Shown here piece after piece: positions 8,071-14,406 of a stretch of 20,190 bases of DNA (position 1 is the first letter of the stretch; each line of letters begins with the position of its first letter). The translations under genes were made by a program, and so were the position numbers. Under the pieces are notes generated by a model that saw nothing but the letters and a program-made list of their open reading frames with translations, was not told where the DNA came from and searched no databases. This DNA is from Bacteroidetes bacterium 4572_114 (GTDB lineage Bacteria; Bacteroidota; Bacteroidia; Bacteroidales; 4484-276), in assembly GCA_002254335.1 (NCBI GenBank), contig NIVA01000031.1:1-20190 (forward strand). Direction: 5' to 3'.

Positions 8071-8184
8071 ATAGCTGTCAGACAGTTTAGGCTAAAGCCA
8101 AATACATAATGTTGAGCGTAGCGAAATCCCGCTACTGCGGGGTTTTAAGTCAGTGTATAATTAAAAGGATAACTGTCTGACAGC
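8071..8184. mobile_element. MITE-like element, 14-bp terminal inverted repeats
   Basis: GCTGTCAGACAGTT (8074-8087) and AACTGTCTGACAGC (8171-8184) are perfect reverse complements about 111 bp apart; each core CTGTC-A/T-GACAG is itself palindromic. The interior has a GTAGCG/CGCTAC inverted repeat and a GC hairpin. A second, inverted, partial copy lies at 13791-13840. No clear target duplication flanks it. It has no coding capacity, so any movement would depend on a transposase elsewhere. Confidence 0.6.
8124..8145. terminator. Hairpin with T-tract inside the inverted-repeat element
   Basis: AAATCCCGC, loop TACT, GCGGGGTTT, then another T: a 9-bp stem with one T-G wobble, with A-rich 5' and T-rich 3' flanks on both strands. 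It could terminate transcription from the gene ending at 8058 (65 bases upstream) and also in the opposite direction. Confidence 0.5.
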
Positions 8185-8231
8185 ATTTTTGAACGGACTC
8201 AATAACTAATTTTATAATACAACAAATTACA

Positions 8232-9791
8232 ATGAAAAACCTAAAATTAACAGTCTTACTTTTACTTGCACTTAACTTTGTTAATGCCCAAAACCCCGAA
8301 ATCGAATGGATAAAACAAGATGGTGGCAATAGTGATGATTTTGGCACATCAATTACAACCGATGAAAATTATGTTTACTCCACAGGGGTTTTTTACGATA
8401 CTTGTTTTATTGGCGATACGGTATTAATCTCAAATGGCTCGTACGATACATATATCTCAAAATATGATAAAAAGGGCAACTTTATCTGGGTAAAACAATT
8501 TGGGGGAACAGAATATGACCGTTGCACTCAAGTTTTGCACAATAACGGACATATCCTAATGACTGGTTTCTTTGGTGATACACACCCTGGCCAAACTGGT
8601 TTCTTTTTGCTGGACATGGATATTAACGGGGCAATAAACTGGATAAAAGAAATTGAAGGACAGGAAAGCTATTATGGAAGCGCATTGGCTACGGATGCCT
8701 GGGATAATATTTACCTTTCAGGGTGTTTTGAAGATACACTGTCTATCGGTGGATTTACCCTTATTTCGAAGGGCGAGTATGATATTTTTATTACTAAACT
8801 GGATGATACAGGAAATGTAATCTGGGTTAACCAGGCTGGAGGCGTTGGTGAAGATATAAGCACATCCATCACATTGGATAAGTCCGATAACATCTATCTT
8901 ACCGGCTCCTTTGAAGATACCGCAACTTTTATGGACACAACCATTACCTCGTTGGGCTATCAGGATATTTTTATTGTTAAATACAACAGTTCGGGCGAAA
9001 AAATATGGCTTAAAAAAGCAGGCGGTGACTGGGGCGCCAGGGCTTCGTCGATTACAATAAATAAATCCGGTCAATTATTTTTGGCGGGGGTTTTTGGCGG
9101 GACCACATATTTTGGAAACGATTCACTTGTCTCCAACGGCATGCGTGATATTTTCCTTGCCCGGTACAATCTTTCGGGAACCTTACAGTGGATTGACAAC
9201 TGGGGCAGCGAAGAGCATGATAGCAGTTCAGATTTGGTAACTGACAATGATTTTATTTATTTTTCGTGCCGTTTTGGGGGCGAAACCACATTGAACGATA
9301 CCACCCTTACCGGTAGTACAGCCCAGATCATACAGCTTTCATTTGCAGGTGAGATAGTTGATTATATCCAGCTTGGCGGTTATTACCGCAATAAATGTAC
9401 TATCAATAATAGCAGTGCGCTGTTTGTTACCGGTGCACTTGGCCCCTGGCCGGATTTGTTTGGCGACACCATTTTATCCCCTTCATGGTATGGCTATGAT
9501 GCTTTTATCTCCAGGATAAATTACGGCCACACAGGCATTGAAGAATCAGTAGTGTTTGATCAACATCTAAAAATTTACCCTAACCCTGCCTCAACTTATA
9601 TAAATATCGAAAGTAATGAGGGTGCCGTAGTTTCAATACTAAATATTAACGGCCAACTTATAAAGCAATATTCATTTGTTAAGGGTTTGAGTGAAAGAAG
9701 TATTGATATTTCCAGCTTTCCTCCAGGATTATATATTGTTACACTACAAACAAAAAACACAATCCTTTCCGGCAAAATGATCAAACATTAA
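8232..9791 (+). CDS. Secreted seven-repeat (SBBP-like) propeller protein with T9SS tail
   Basis: A surface or secreted protein, function unknown. The signal peptide is residues 1-19 (KLTVLLLLALNFVNA, cleavage before Q20). Seven repeats follow, each opening with a Trp-containing strand: IEWIKQDGG, FIWVKQFGG, INWIKEIEG, VIWVNQAGG, KIWLKKAGG, LQWIDNWGS and a degenerate IVDYIQLGG. Each also has an IYLTGSFEDT-like strand and most a YDIFITKLDDTGN-like strand, the pattern of seven-bladed SBBP-type beta-propellers. The T9SS type A tail is residues 446-519 (KIYPNPASTYINIES ... PPGLYIVTLQTKNTILSGKMIKH). It is less like the tails of the two preceding genes than those are to each other. The propeller motifs differ from the upstream neighbour's CYGGS blades, so this is a separate family member and not a recent duplicate. 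ATG start, weak ribosome site, as is common in the phylum. Confidence 0.9.
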   Translation: MKNLKLTVLLLLALNFVNAQNPEIEWIKQDGGNSDDFGTSITTDENYVYSTGVFYDTCFIGDTVLISNGSYDTYISKYDKKGNFIWVKQFGGTEYDRCTQVLHNNGHILMTGFFGDTHPGQTGFFLLDMDINGAINWIKEIEGQESYYGSALATDAWDNIYLSGCFEDTLSIGGFTLISKGEYDIFITKLDDTGNVIWVNQAGGVGEDISTSITLDKSDNIYLTGSFEDTATFMDTTITSLGYQDIFIVKYNSSGEKIWLKKAGGDWGARASSITINKSGQLFLAGVFGGTTYFGNDSLVSNGMRDIFLARYNLSGTLQWIDNWGSEEHDSSSDLVTDNDFIYFSCRFGGETTLNDTTLTGSTAQIIQLSFAGEIVDYIQLGGYYRNKCTINNSSALFVTGALGPWPDLFGDTILSPSWYGYDAFISRINYGHTGIEESVVFDQHLKIYPNPASTYINIESNEGAVVSILNINGQLIKQYSFVKGLSERSIDISSFPPGLYIVTLQTKNTILSGKMIKH

Positions 9792-9867
9792 TATTACATA
9801 AAAAAACTTCTTGTATTTGAAGTGTGCCCATCAGCGGGAGCGAGGCCTTCCAGATGGTGAACCCGAA

Positions 9868-10220
9868 AACCTAACAGGTCTCCAAGACCTGTTAGGTTTA
9901 ATCCATATCCCTGAGACCTTCCTTTCAGGTTTTAACCAATAGAAGCTCCGGCATATACAGGATCAAAGGAGGTAGCCAGGGCTGGAAACCTGGAAGGTCT
10001 TTGTGCAATTAGCCGAAAAACCTAACAGGTCTCCAAGACCTGTTAGGTTTAATCCTTATCCTTGAGACCTTCCAGGTTTTAACCAATAGAAACTCCGGCA
10101 TATACAGGATCAAAGGAGGTTGCCAGGGCTGGAAACCTGGAAGGTCTTTGTGCAATTAACCGAAAAACCTAACAGGTCTCCAAGACCTGTTAGGTTTAAT
10201 CCCACTACCTCTCAATCCCT
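9868..10220. repeat. Composite array: three palindromes alternating with two inverted-repeat elements
   Basis: Three near-identical 31-nt palindromes, AACCTAACAGGTCT-CCA-AGACCTGTTAGGTT, lie at 9868-9898, 10019-10049 and 10166-10196. Between them are two elements (9914-10000 and 10065-10147) ending in AGACCTTCCAGGTTT and AAACCTGGAAGGTCT, perfect 15-bp inverted repeats in the second; the first has a 4-base TTTC insertion in its left arm. The whole unit repeats every 147-151 bp. The flank after the last palindrome (to 10220) also recurs at 2102-2136. Bases 9792-9867 before the array hold no gene or clear signal. Confidence 0.9.
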
Positions 10221-10246
10221 GTCCATATTGTGATTTATTGCACACC

Positions 10247-10450
10247 CTACTCAAAACCCGATGACTCTTCATCGATAATGGTGATGGTAACGAAGCTATA
10301 ATACAATGTCACCACAGGATCGGTAAATTTCCCGCTTTGCATCGAATAAGACCCCGGACGAAATAGCTCAATAATTTCATACACATTGGCCCCTATCATC
10401 CCAATCAAAAAGAATCCAATAATTGATGCAAATATCATATCCACACTCAT
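10247..10450 (-). CDS. Small single-span membrane protein, unknown
   Basis: A 67-residue protein from the ATG at 10450 (a TTG at 10477 would add nine residues). Residues about 5-25 (MIFASIIGFFLIGMIGANVY) form one membrane segment with Gly spacing. A short charged stretch follows (EIIELFRPGS), then a hydrophobic VVTLYYSFVTITII and an acidic end (DEESSGFE). I recognise no family. It starts 87 bases after the hypD stop on the same strand and could be the last gene of that cluster. No good ribosome site is seen. It may be real or chance; the clear membrane segment favours real. Confidence 0.45.
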   Translation of the reverse strand: MSVDMIFASIIGFFLIGMIGANVYEIIELFRPGSYSMQSGKFTDPVVTLYYSFVTITIIDEESSGFE

Positions 10451-10537
10451 TTTGGCGGATTTATATATAGAGATCAAAAGGTGGTACCCGATATTTATGT
10501 TTTATCAAAAAAGATTTTTTTTCATTTAATTTATTAT

Positions 10538-12904
10538 TTAAATGCTATCATGTTCGGTACGCCGGATGATCTCGTTTTGCAAATCTTTGCCCAAATCATT
10601 AAAATAATCGCTGTAACCGGCAACCCGAACAATCAGGTTTTTGTGATTTTCAGGGTGTTTTTGTGCATCCTTCAGGGTATCGGCCGAAACCACATTAAAC
10701 TGGATATGGTGGCCATCTAACCTGAAATAACTTCTTACCAGTTGCGAAAGTTTTACAATACTGCTGTCATCATTAAAAAACGATGGCGAAAATTTTTGGT
10801 TCAACAGTGTGCCGCCTGTGCGTAAATGGTCGATTTTTGCCGCCGATTTAATAACTGCGGTCGGGCCAAGTTTATCGGCCCCCTGAACTGGTGATATCCC
10901 TTCAGACAAAGGTTCGCCTACTTTCCTGCCGTCGGGCAAAGCATTTATTACGCTGCCGAAATAGACATGGCTGGTGGTTGGCAATAAATTAATCCTATAT
11001 TTTCCGCCCCTGGCAGTTGGCCTGCCGTTTATCGAATTGTAGAAAATCTCAAAAATATCTTTCAACGGCCCATCGGCATAATCATCGTCATTGCCATATT
11101 TTGGGGTTTCATAAATCAGCTTAAACCGGAGGTCTTCATAACCTGTAAAATTATGTTCGAGGGCTTCCAGGAAATATCCCATGGAAATGGTTTGATTATC
11201 GAACACATGATACTTGATAGCTGTGAGGCTGTCGGTCAAGCTGCCCAGGCCAACCCCCTGGATGTAGCTGGTGTTGTACCGGGCGCCCCCGGCATTGTAA
11301 TCTTTTCCATTGGCCGTGCAATCATCAATTATTAGCGAGAGGAACGGGACGGGAAGATTTTCGGCAAAGAGTTTTTCGATGATATTGTTGCCCTTGATTT
11401 TAATACCGGCAAAATAGTTTTCCTGAAATTTATACGCATCCATTAAATCCTGAAAAGATCGATAACTTTTTGGGTCACCGGTCTTCAATCCGACCTGTTT
11501 TTGTGTACGTGGATCGAAACCGTTGTTTAAAGTAATTTCAAGGATTTTGGCCAAATTAAAATACCCGGTCAGGAAGTAAGCCTCTGTGCCAAATGCGCCG
11601 CTTTCCACACAGCCACTTGCACCCCCGTTACGCGCATCTTCAATTGATTTGCCCTGCATGACCAGTTCCTGCACAATAGCATCAGTATTAAAAATAGATG
11701 GCTGGCCAAATCCGGTTTTTGTAATTTTTATGGCACGCTGAATAAAGCGGTCGGGATTTTTTTTGCTGAGCTGTATCATTGAACCCGGCTGGAGTATCCG
11801 CATCTCTTCAATCACATCCAGCAACACATAACTCAATTCATTAACTGCATCTGACCCATCAGGATTAACCCCTCCAAGGTTGATAAGCGTAAAATCGGTG
11901 TAGGTATTGCTTTCCAGGGCAGTAACACCCACCTTTGGAGGGGCTGGGTGGTTATTGAACTTTATCCAAAATGACTGAAGGATTTCTACAGCCCGGTCTT
12001 TAGTAAGCGATCCATCAGCGATCTCCTTTTTGTAAAACGGGTACAAATGCCGGTCCAGCCTGCCGGGGTTGAAGCTGTCCCAGGGGTTTAGTTCGGTGAT
12101 AACCCCAACATGCACAAACCAATAATATTGAAGCGCTTCGTGAAAAGTTCGTGGCTTGTTGGCCGGGACATGCCGACAAATAGCGGCCATGTGCAACAAT
12201 TCTGATTTCCTGGTTTTATTGGTTTCATTTTTAGCCAACTCCTCCAGTTTGTCAGCATGGCGTTTGGCAAACATGATGATAGCTTCGGCAGCAATATCAT
12301 TGGCTTTTAATTGCTCACGTTTATCCAGCGCATCAGGATCGTTATAAAAATCAAGTTGATCTATTGCTTTCCGGATGTCATCCTGGATATCGCGCATCCC
12401 TTTTTGATAAATTATATTGCCGGCAACAGTATGGCCTGGTGCCCGTTGCTCCTGAAATTCGGTGAACATACCGGCAGAATAAGCATCGAGCCAGGCCCGG
12501 TCCATGTTTGCCATAATCTTGTCGCGGTTGCTTTTGCCTTTCCAGAAAGGAATGATAACATCGCGGTATGCTGTGCGTGTTTCTTCATCAGCTTTAAAAG
12601 AAACCTTTGGCCTTGAGTGGAGGATGTCCAAATCCTTTAGAGAGTGTAAGCTCACTTCCGGATAAGTAGGAGTAGCCTTTGGCGCAGGCCCGCGTTCCCC
12701 AACTATCAGTTCACCTTTGTTAATGCAAATGTGCTTTTTCTTTAAAATATATTCAAAGGCAAGTGCACGCCTAATGGGCACAGATACCTGCATTGCGCGG
12801 CCGCTTTTGTAAAATTCGGTGACCAATAATGCCCGTTCGGCCGAAATACGGTTTACAGCTTTCAGGCTTTGATTTCTTAGTTTTTTAATTCTTTCGTTCA
12901 TCAT
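10538..12904 (-). CDS. hypD: Glycyl-radical dehydratase, trans-4-hydroxy-L-proline dehydratase type
   Basis: Predicted to remove water from trans-4-hydroxy-L-proline, giving 1-pyrroline-5-carboxylate, in the cytoplasm under anoxia. It is not the hydrogenase-maturation HypD. At 788 residues it matches the family (about 789 in Clostridioides difficile). The thiyl Cys432 and general-base Glu434 lie in GGASGCVESG; the glycyl radical site Gly763 is in VRVAGYSD, 25 residues from the end. Residues known to contact hydroxyproline in C. difficile HypD appear kept: His in EQRAPGHTVAG, Asp in ELNPWDSFNPGR, Phe in SNTYTDF, and Tyr in TEAYFLTGY. Much of the chain resembles that enzyme as I remember it, for example NNHPAPPKVG and TPKYGNDDDYADG. 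The activase lies 25 bases upstream. Another GRE dehydratase (glycerol or propanediol type) is less likely. Its own frame is intact, but its activase is damaged. No proC is adjacent. Confidence 0.88.
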   Translation of the reverse strand: MMNERIKKLRNQSLKAVNRISAERALLVTEFYKSGRAMQVSVPIRRALAFEYILKKKHICINKGELIVGERGPAPKATPTYPEVSLHSLKDLDILHSRPKVSFKADEETRTAYRDVIIPFWKGKSNRDKIMANMDRAWLDAYSAGMFTEFQEQRAPGHTVAGNIIYQKGMRDIQDDIRKAIDQLDFYNDPDALDKREQLKANDIAAEAIIMFAKRHADKLEELAKNETNKTRKSELLHMAAICRHVPANKPRTFHEALQYYWFVHVGVITELNPWDSFNPGRLDRHLYPFYKKEIADGSLTKDRAVEILQSFWIKFNNHPAPPKVGVTALESNTYTDFTLINLGGVNPDGSDAVNELSYVLLDVIEEMRILQPGSMIQLSKKNPDRFIQRAIKITKTGFGQPSIFNTDAIVQELVMQGKSIEDARNGGASGCVESGAFGTEAYFLTGYFNLAKILEITLNNGFDPRTQKQVGLKTGDPKSYRSFQDLMDAYKFQENYFAGIKIKGNNIIEKLFAENLPVPFLSLIIDDCTANGKDYNAGGARYNTSYIQGVGLGSLTDSLTAIKYHVFDNQTISMGYFLEALEHNFTGYEDLRFKLIYETPKYGNDDDYADGPLKDIFEIFYNSINGRPTARGGKYRINLLPTTSHVYFGSVINALPDGRKVGEPLSEGISPVQGADKLGPTAVIKSAAKIDHLRTGGTLLNQKFSPSFFNDDSSIVKLSQLVRSYFRLDGHHIQFNVVSADTLKDAQKHPENHKNLIVRVAGYSDYFNDLGKDLQNEIIRRTEHDSI

Positions 12905-12929
12905 TTACAATTTACCATTTAAAATTCTC

Positions 12930-13139
12930 TTAACCTCCAATTTTCACTAAAAACCCTTCTAATTCAAGCATATTTTTTATCGGTATCAAATCATCTTTAT
13001 CATAATCTTTCAAATCCTTTAGCCTGTTTTTATTTTGAAATCTTTTATATTTATTCTTTGCAAAAGAATGATAGGGCAAAAGATGTATTTCTTTTATTTT
13101 GCCTTTGAAAGTTTTAAGGAAATCCATCATGTCATTCAT
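12930..13139 (-). CDS. C-terminal fragment of the glycyl-radical activating enzyme
   Basis: A 69-residue frame whose body (DFLKTFKGKIKEIHLLPYH, then KNKYKRF and GFLVKIGG) matches the C-terminus of HypE/PFL-activase proteins; LLPYH near the end and a KIGG finish are typical. Its ATG overlaps the stop of the upstream fragment as ATGA (13136-13139), so coupled translation into two polypeptides is possible. It lacks any radical-SAM motif of its own. Most likely it is the tail of a gene that lost an internal segment and its phase. It stops 25 bases before hypD. Confidence 0.7.
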   Translation of the reverse strand: MNDMMDFLKTFKGKIKEIHLLPYHSFAKNKYKRFQNKNRLKDLKDYDKDDLIPIKNMLELEGFLVKIGG

Positions 13140-13651
13140 TTCCTGGCCTGAATCATTTGTTTGTTATCGGCCCCGGTGAATAATTTGTGTTTTTTCTGAT
13201 CAATGTGTTTCAGGTCGTAAAGAAACAGATCGGTGTAATCAATAATCTGCTCGAATATTTCCCACTTTGCAAATCCGCAGGTATCAACAGTAGTATGAAT
13301 GTTTTTTTGTTTTAGGGCCTTCAATATTTCAAGGAGGAACTCATGTTGCAATAAAGGTTCACCTCCGCTAAATGTAACTCCACCGCCCGACTCATCATAA
13401 AACACCGATTCTTTTTCGATGATTTCCAGTAATTCTTCCACGCTCATCAATTTTCCGATTTCTTCCTGTTTCTCGAAAGGGGCTCCGTCCAGCACAATGG
13501 TCTTAACATCAGTAAAAGTTTTTATATCCTGGCTTTCCGGATTGTGGCACCACCAACATTTTAACGGGCACCCCTTCAGAAAAATCGTGGTGCGGATGCC
13601 CGGCCCGTCATGAATGGCGAAACGCTTTATGTCGAATACAATGCCTCTCAT
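13136..13651 (-). CDS. hypE: Glycyl-radical activating enzyme (radical SAM), N-terminal part
   Basis: Would use a [4Fe-4S] cluster and S-adenosylmethionine to install the glycyl radical on the neighbouring dehydratase. Visible are IHDGPGIRTT, the cluster motif Cys28-X3-Cys32-X2-Cys35 (GCPLKCWWCHNPE), the SAM-binding SGGE at 95-98 (GGGVTFSGGEPLLQ), TVDTCGF and DLFLYDLK. There is no eight-cysteine ferredoxin insert after the first motif, unlike C. difficile HypE. After FTGADNKQMIQ the frame ends within four residues. The expected segment of about 29 residues ending in an R-x-P-x-IPG-x-N-[DT]-like motif is absent, and the C-terminus resumes in another frame (12930-13139). Members without the insert should be about 270 residues; this is 171. 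It probably cannot be fully active as written. The start is the ATG at 13651, preceded by AAGGTGG. Confidence 0.82.
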   Translation of the reverse strand: MRGIVFDIKRFAIHDGPGIRTTIFLKGCPLKCWWCHNPESQDIKTFTDVKTIVLDGAPFEKQEEIGKLMSVEELLEIIEKESVFYDESGGGVTFSGGEPLLQHEFLLEILKALKQKNIHTTVDTCGFAKWEIFEQIIDYTDLFLYDLKHIDQKKHKLFTGADNKQMIQARK

Positions 13652-13663
13652 TTTTTTGCCCTA

Positions 13664-13678
13664 CCACCTTTTTGGTGG
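13664..13678 (-). promoter_or_regulatory. Hairpin covering the hypE ribosome binding site
   Basis: Read on the minus strand, CCACC-AAAAA-GGTGG forms a 5-bp stem whose 3' arm contains the purine-rich AGGTGG that best fits a Shine-Dalgarno site, 12 bases before the ATG at 13651. Pairing would hide the site. The stem is short and a second candidate (TAGGG) lies closer to the start, so this is suggestive only. Confidence 0.3.
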
Positions 13679-13715
13679 AAAAAAATATTTTTTAGTTTTA
13701 TTCACAGGTTTAGTT

Positions 13716-13741
13716 ATAATGATTAAACGCGATAATGATTA
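13716..13741 (-). promoter_or_regulatory. Direct repeat ATAATGATTA x2, candidate operator
   Basis: Two perfect 10-bp copies of ATAATGATTA (13716-13725 and 13732-13741) separated by AACGCG, start-to-start 16 bp. Each contains the hyphenated palindrome TAAT-G-ATTA. They lie 65-90 bp upstream of the hypE start in AT-rich DNA, a position that suits a regulator site. No matching TAnnTTTG motif was found on this strand between them and hypE. Confidence 0.35.
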
Positions 13742-13790
13742 TATTTTTAAAAATAAATGATCTTTGTAATGGAATATTTTAACAAACCCT

Positions 13791-13840
13791 GAAAGTAATA
13801 TTATGTATCTGGCTTTTAACCTAAACTGTCTGACAGCTGT
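13791..13840 (-). repeat. Partial inverted copy of the 8071-8184 element
   Basis: The reverse complement of this stretch matches 8071 to about 8114 with few differences: the 14-bp arm GCTGTCAGACAGTT is identical, and the neighbouring TTAGGTTAAAAGCC and ATACATAATATT blocks align with TTAGGCTAAAGCC and ATACATAATGTT. Similarity stops before the GC hairpin, so only one end of the element is present. Confidence 0.75.
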
Positions 13841-14026
13841 TCACCCAATTATTTGCTTTTAGGCTAACCTCATAGATTGTGGTAAAAAGGGGGGATGGTG
13901 AGGGTGTCCTCAGAAAATCCAACATTCGTAAAGGCCTTTGCCGAACTTGTGGTAGAGGGGTGTATGAATAATCTGATGAAGCATATATGCAAAATTGTAC
14001 TGCAAAGATATGATTTTATTGATTGG

Positions 14027-14189
14027 GGTTTCAGGTTTCGGGTTTCAGGTTTCGAGTGTGAAAGGGATGCAATCCCCGATCCCGAAAGCTTTCGGGAACG
14101 AGGGGATGGCGACCCTGGTGATCAGGGTTTCCATCCCTTTCCTTTGGTCAGGGATTTAAACCCTTGCGCTACATAGGTTTCAGGTTTCA
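14027..14189. repeat. GGTTTC(A/G) heptamers flanking a nested hairpin
   Basis: Four in-register 7-bp units alternate GGTTTCA/GGTTTCG at 14027-14054, and two more lie at 14176-14189. Between them GAAAGGGATG (14060-14069) pairs with CATCCCTTTC (14132-14141). That stem encloses a perfect 18-nt palindrome TCCCGAAAGCTTTCGGGA (14080-14097) and a second hairpin ACCCTG-GTGAT-CAGGGT (14112-14128). The result is a cruciform-like block flanked by the same heptamer. Confidence 0.8.
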
Positions 14190-14218
14190 AGTTGTCGATC
14201 AGGTTACGCCAGAATTCT

Positions 14219-14267
14219 GATAGCTGACTACCGATTACCTATAACTGATTACCGATCACCAATTACT
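14219..14267 (+). repeat. Degenerate heptamer array (GATTACC-like), 7 units
   Basis: Seven consecutive 7-bp units in register: GATAGCT, GACTACC, GATTACC, TATAACT, GATTACC, GATCACC, AATTACT. The consensus is near GATTACC. The period is the same as in the GGTTTCA array 30 bases upstream, although the unit differs. Confidence 0.6.
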
Positions 14268-14406
14268 AAAAAATGTCCCATCCTGCCCCGACAATTAAAC
14301 GAACAAGGTTTATTTTAACAGGGCGGCCAAATTACGCAACCATTCAAGCCCCAAATTCATCGTAGAAGATTACGATAGTCAAGTTGAGTGAGTGAAAGCA
14401 TACTGA

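Larger units (their letters stand above)
13841..14406. other. Non-coding region between divergent clusters
   Basis: No gene is supported. The only open frame of note (13895-14176) runs into the heptamer array and nested hairpins. On the minus strand TATCTTTG (14010 down to 14003) fits the Bacteroidota -7 motif, but the frame after it stops after about 24 codons, suggesting a gene relic. An inverted repeat ATCGTA-GAAGAT-TACGAT sits at 14359-14376, about 30 bases before the flippase start. The heptamer arrays are listed separately. Confidence 0.6.

Noticed and set aside
9868..10196. A possible CRISPR array: three identical palindromic repeats at regular spacing
   Set aside because: The intervening sequences are near-copies of each other and about 116-120 bp long, not unique 30-40-bp spacers. 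No cas gene is present.
10481..10720. A 79-codon plus-strand frame
   Set aside because: Antisense to the C-terminus of the intact glycyl-radical enzyme and lacking a recognisable pattern.
12930..13651. The activase as a genuine two-subunit enzyme with translational coupling through ATGA
   Set aside because: Attractive, but a segment that the family needs is missing and neither piece contains it, so a deletion or sequence error is simpler. Kept only as an alternative.
13895..14176. A 93-codon plus-strand frame
   Set aside because: Its second half translates the heptamer array and nested hairpins. The first half (about 45 codons) matches nothing I know and may be chance.
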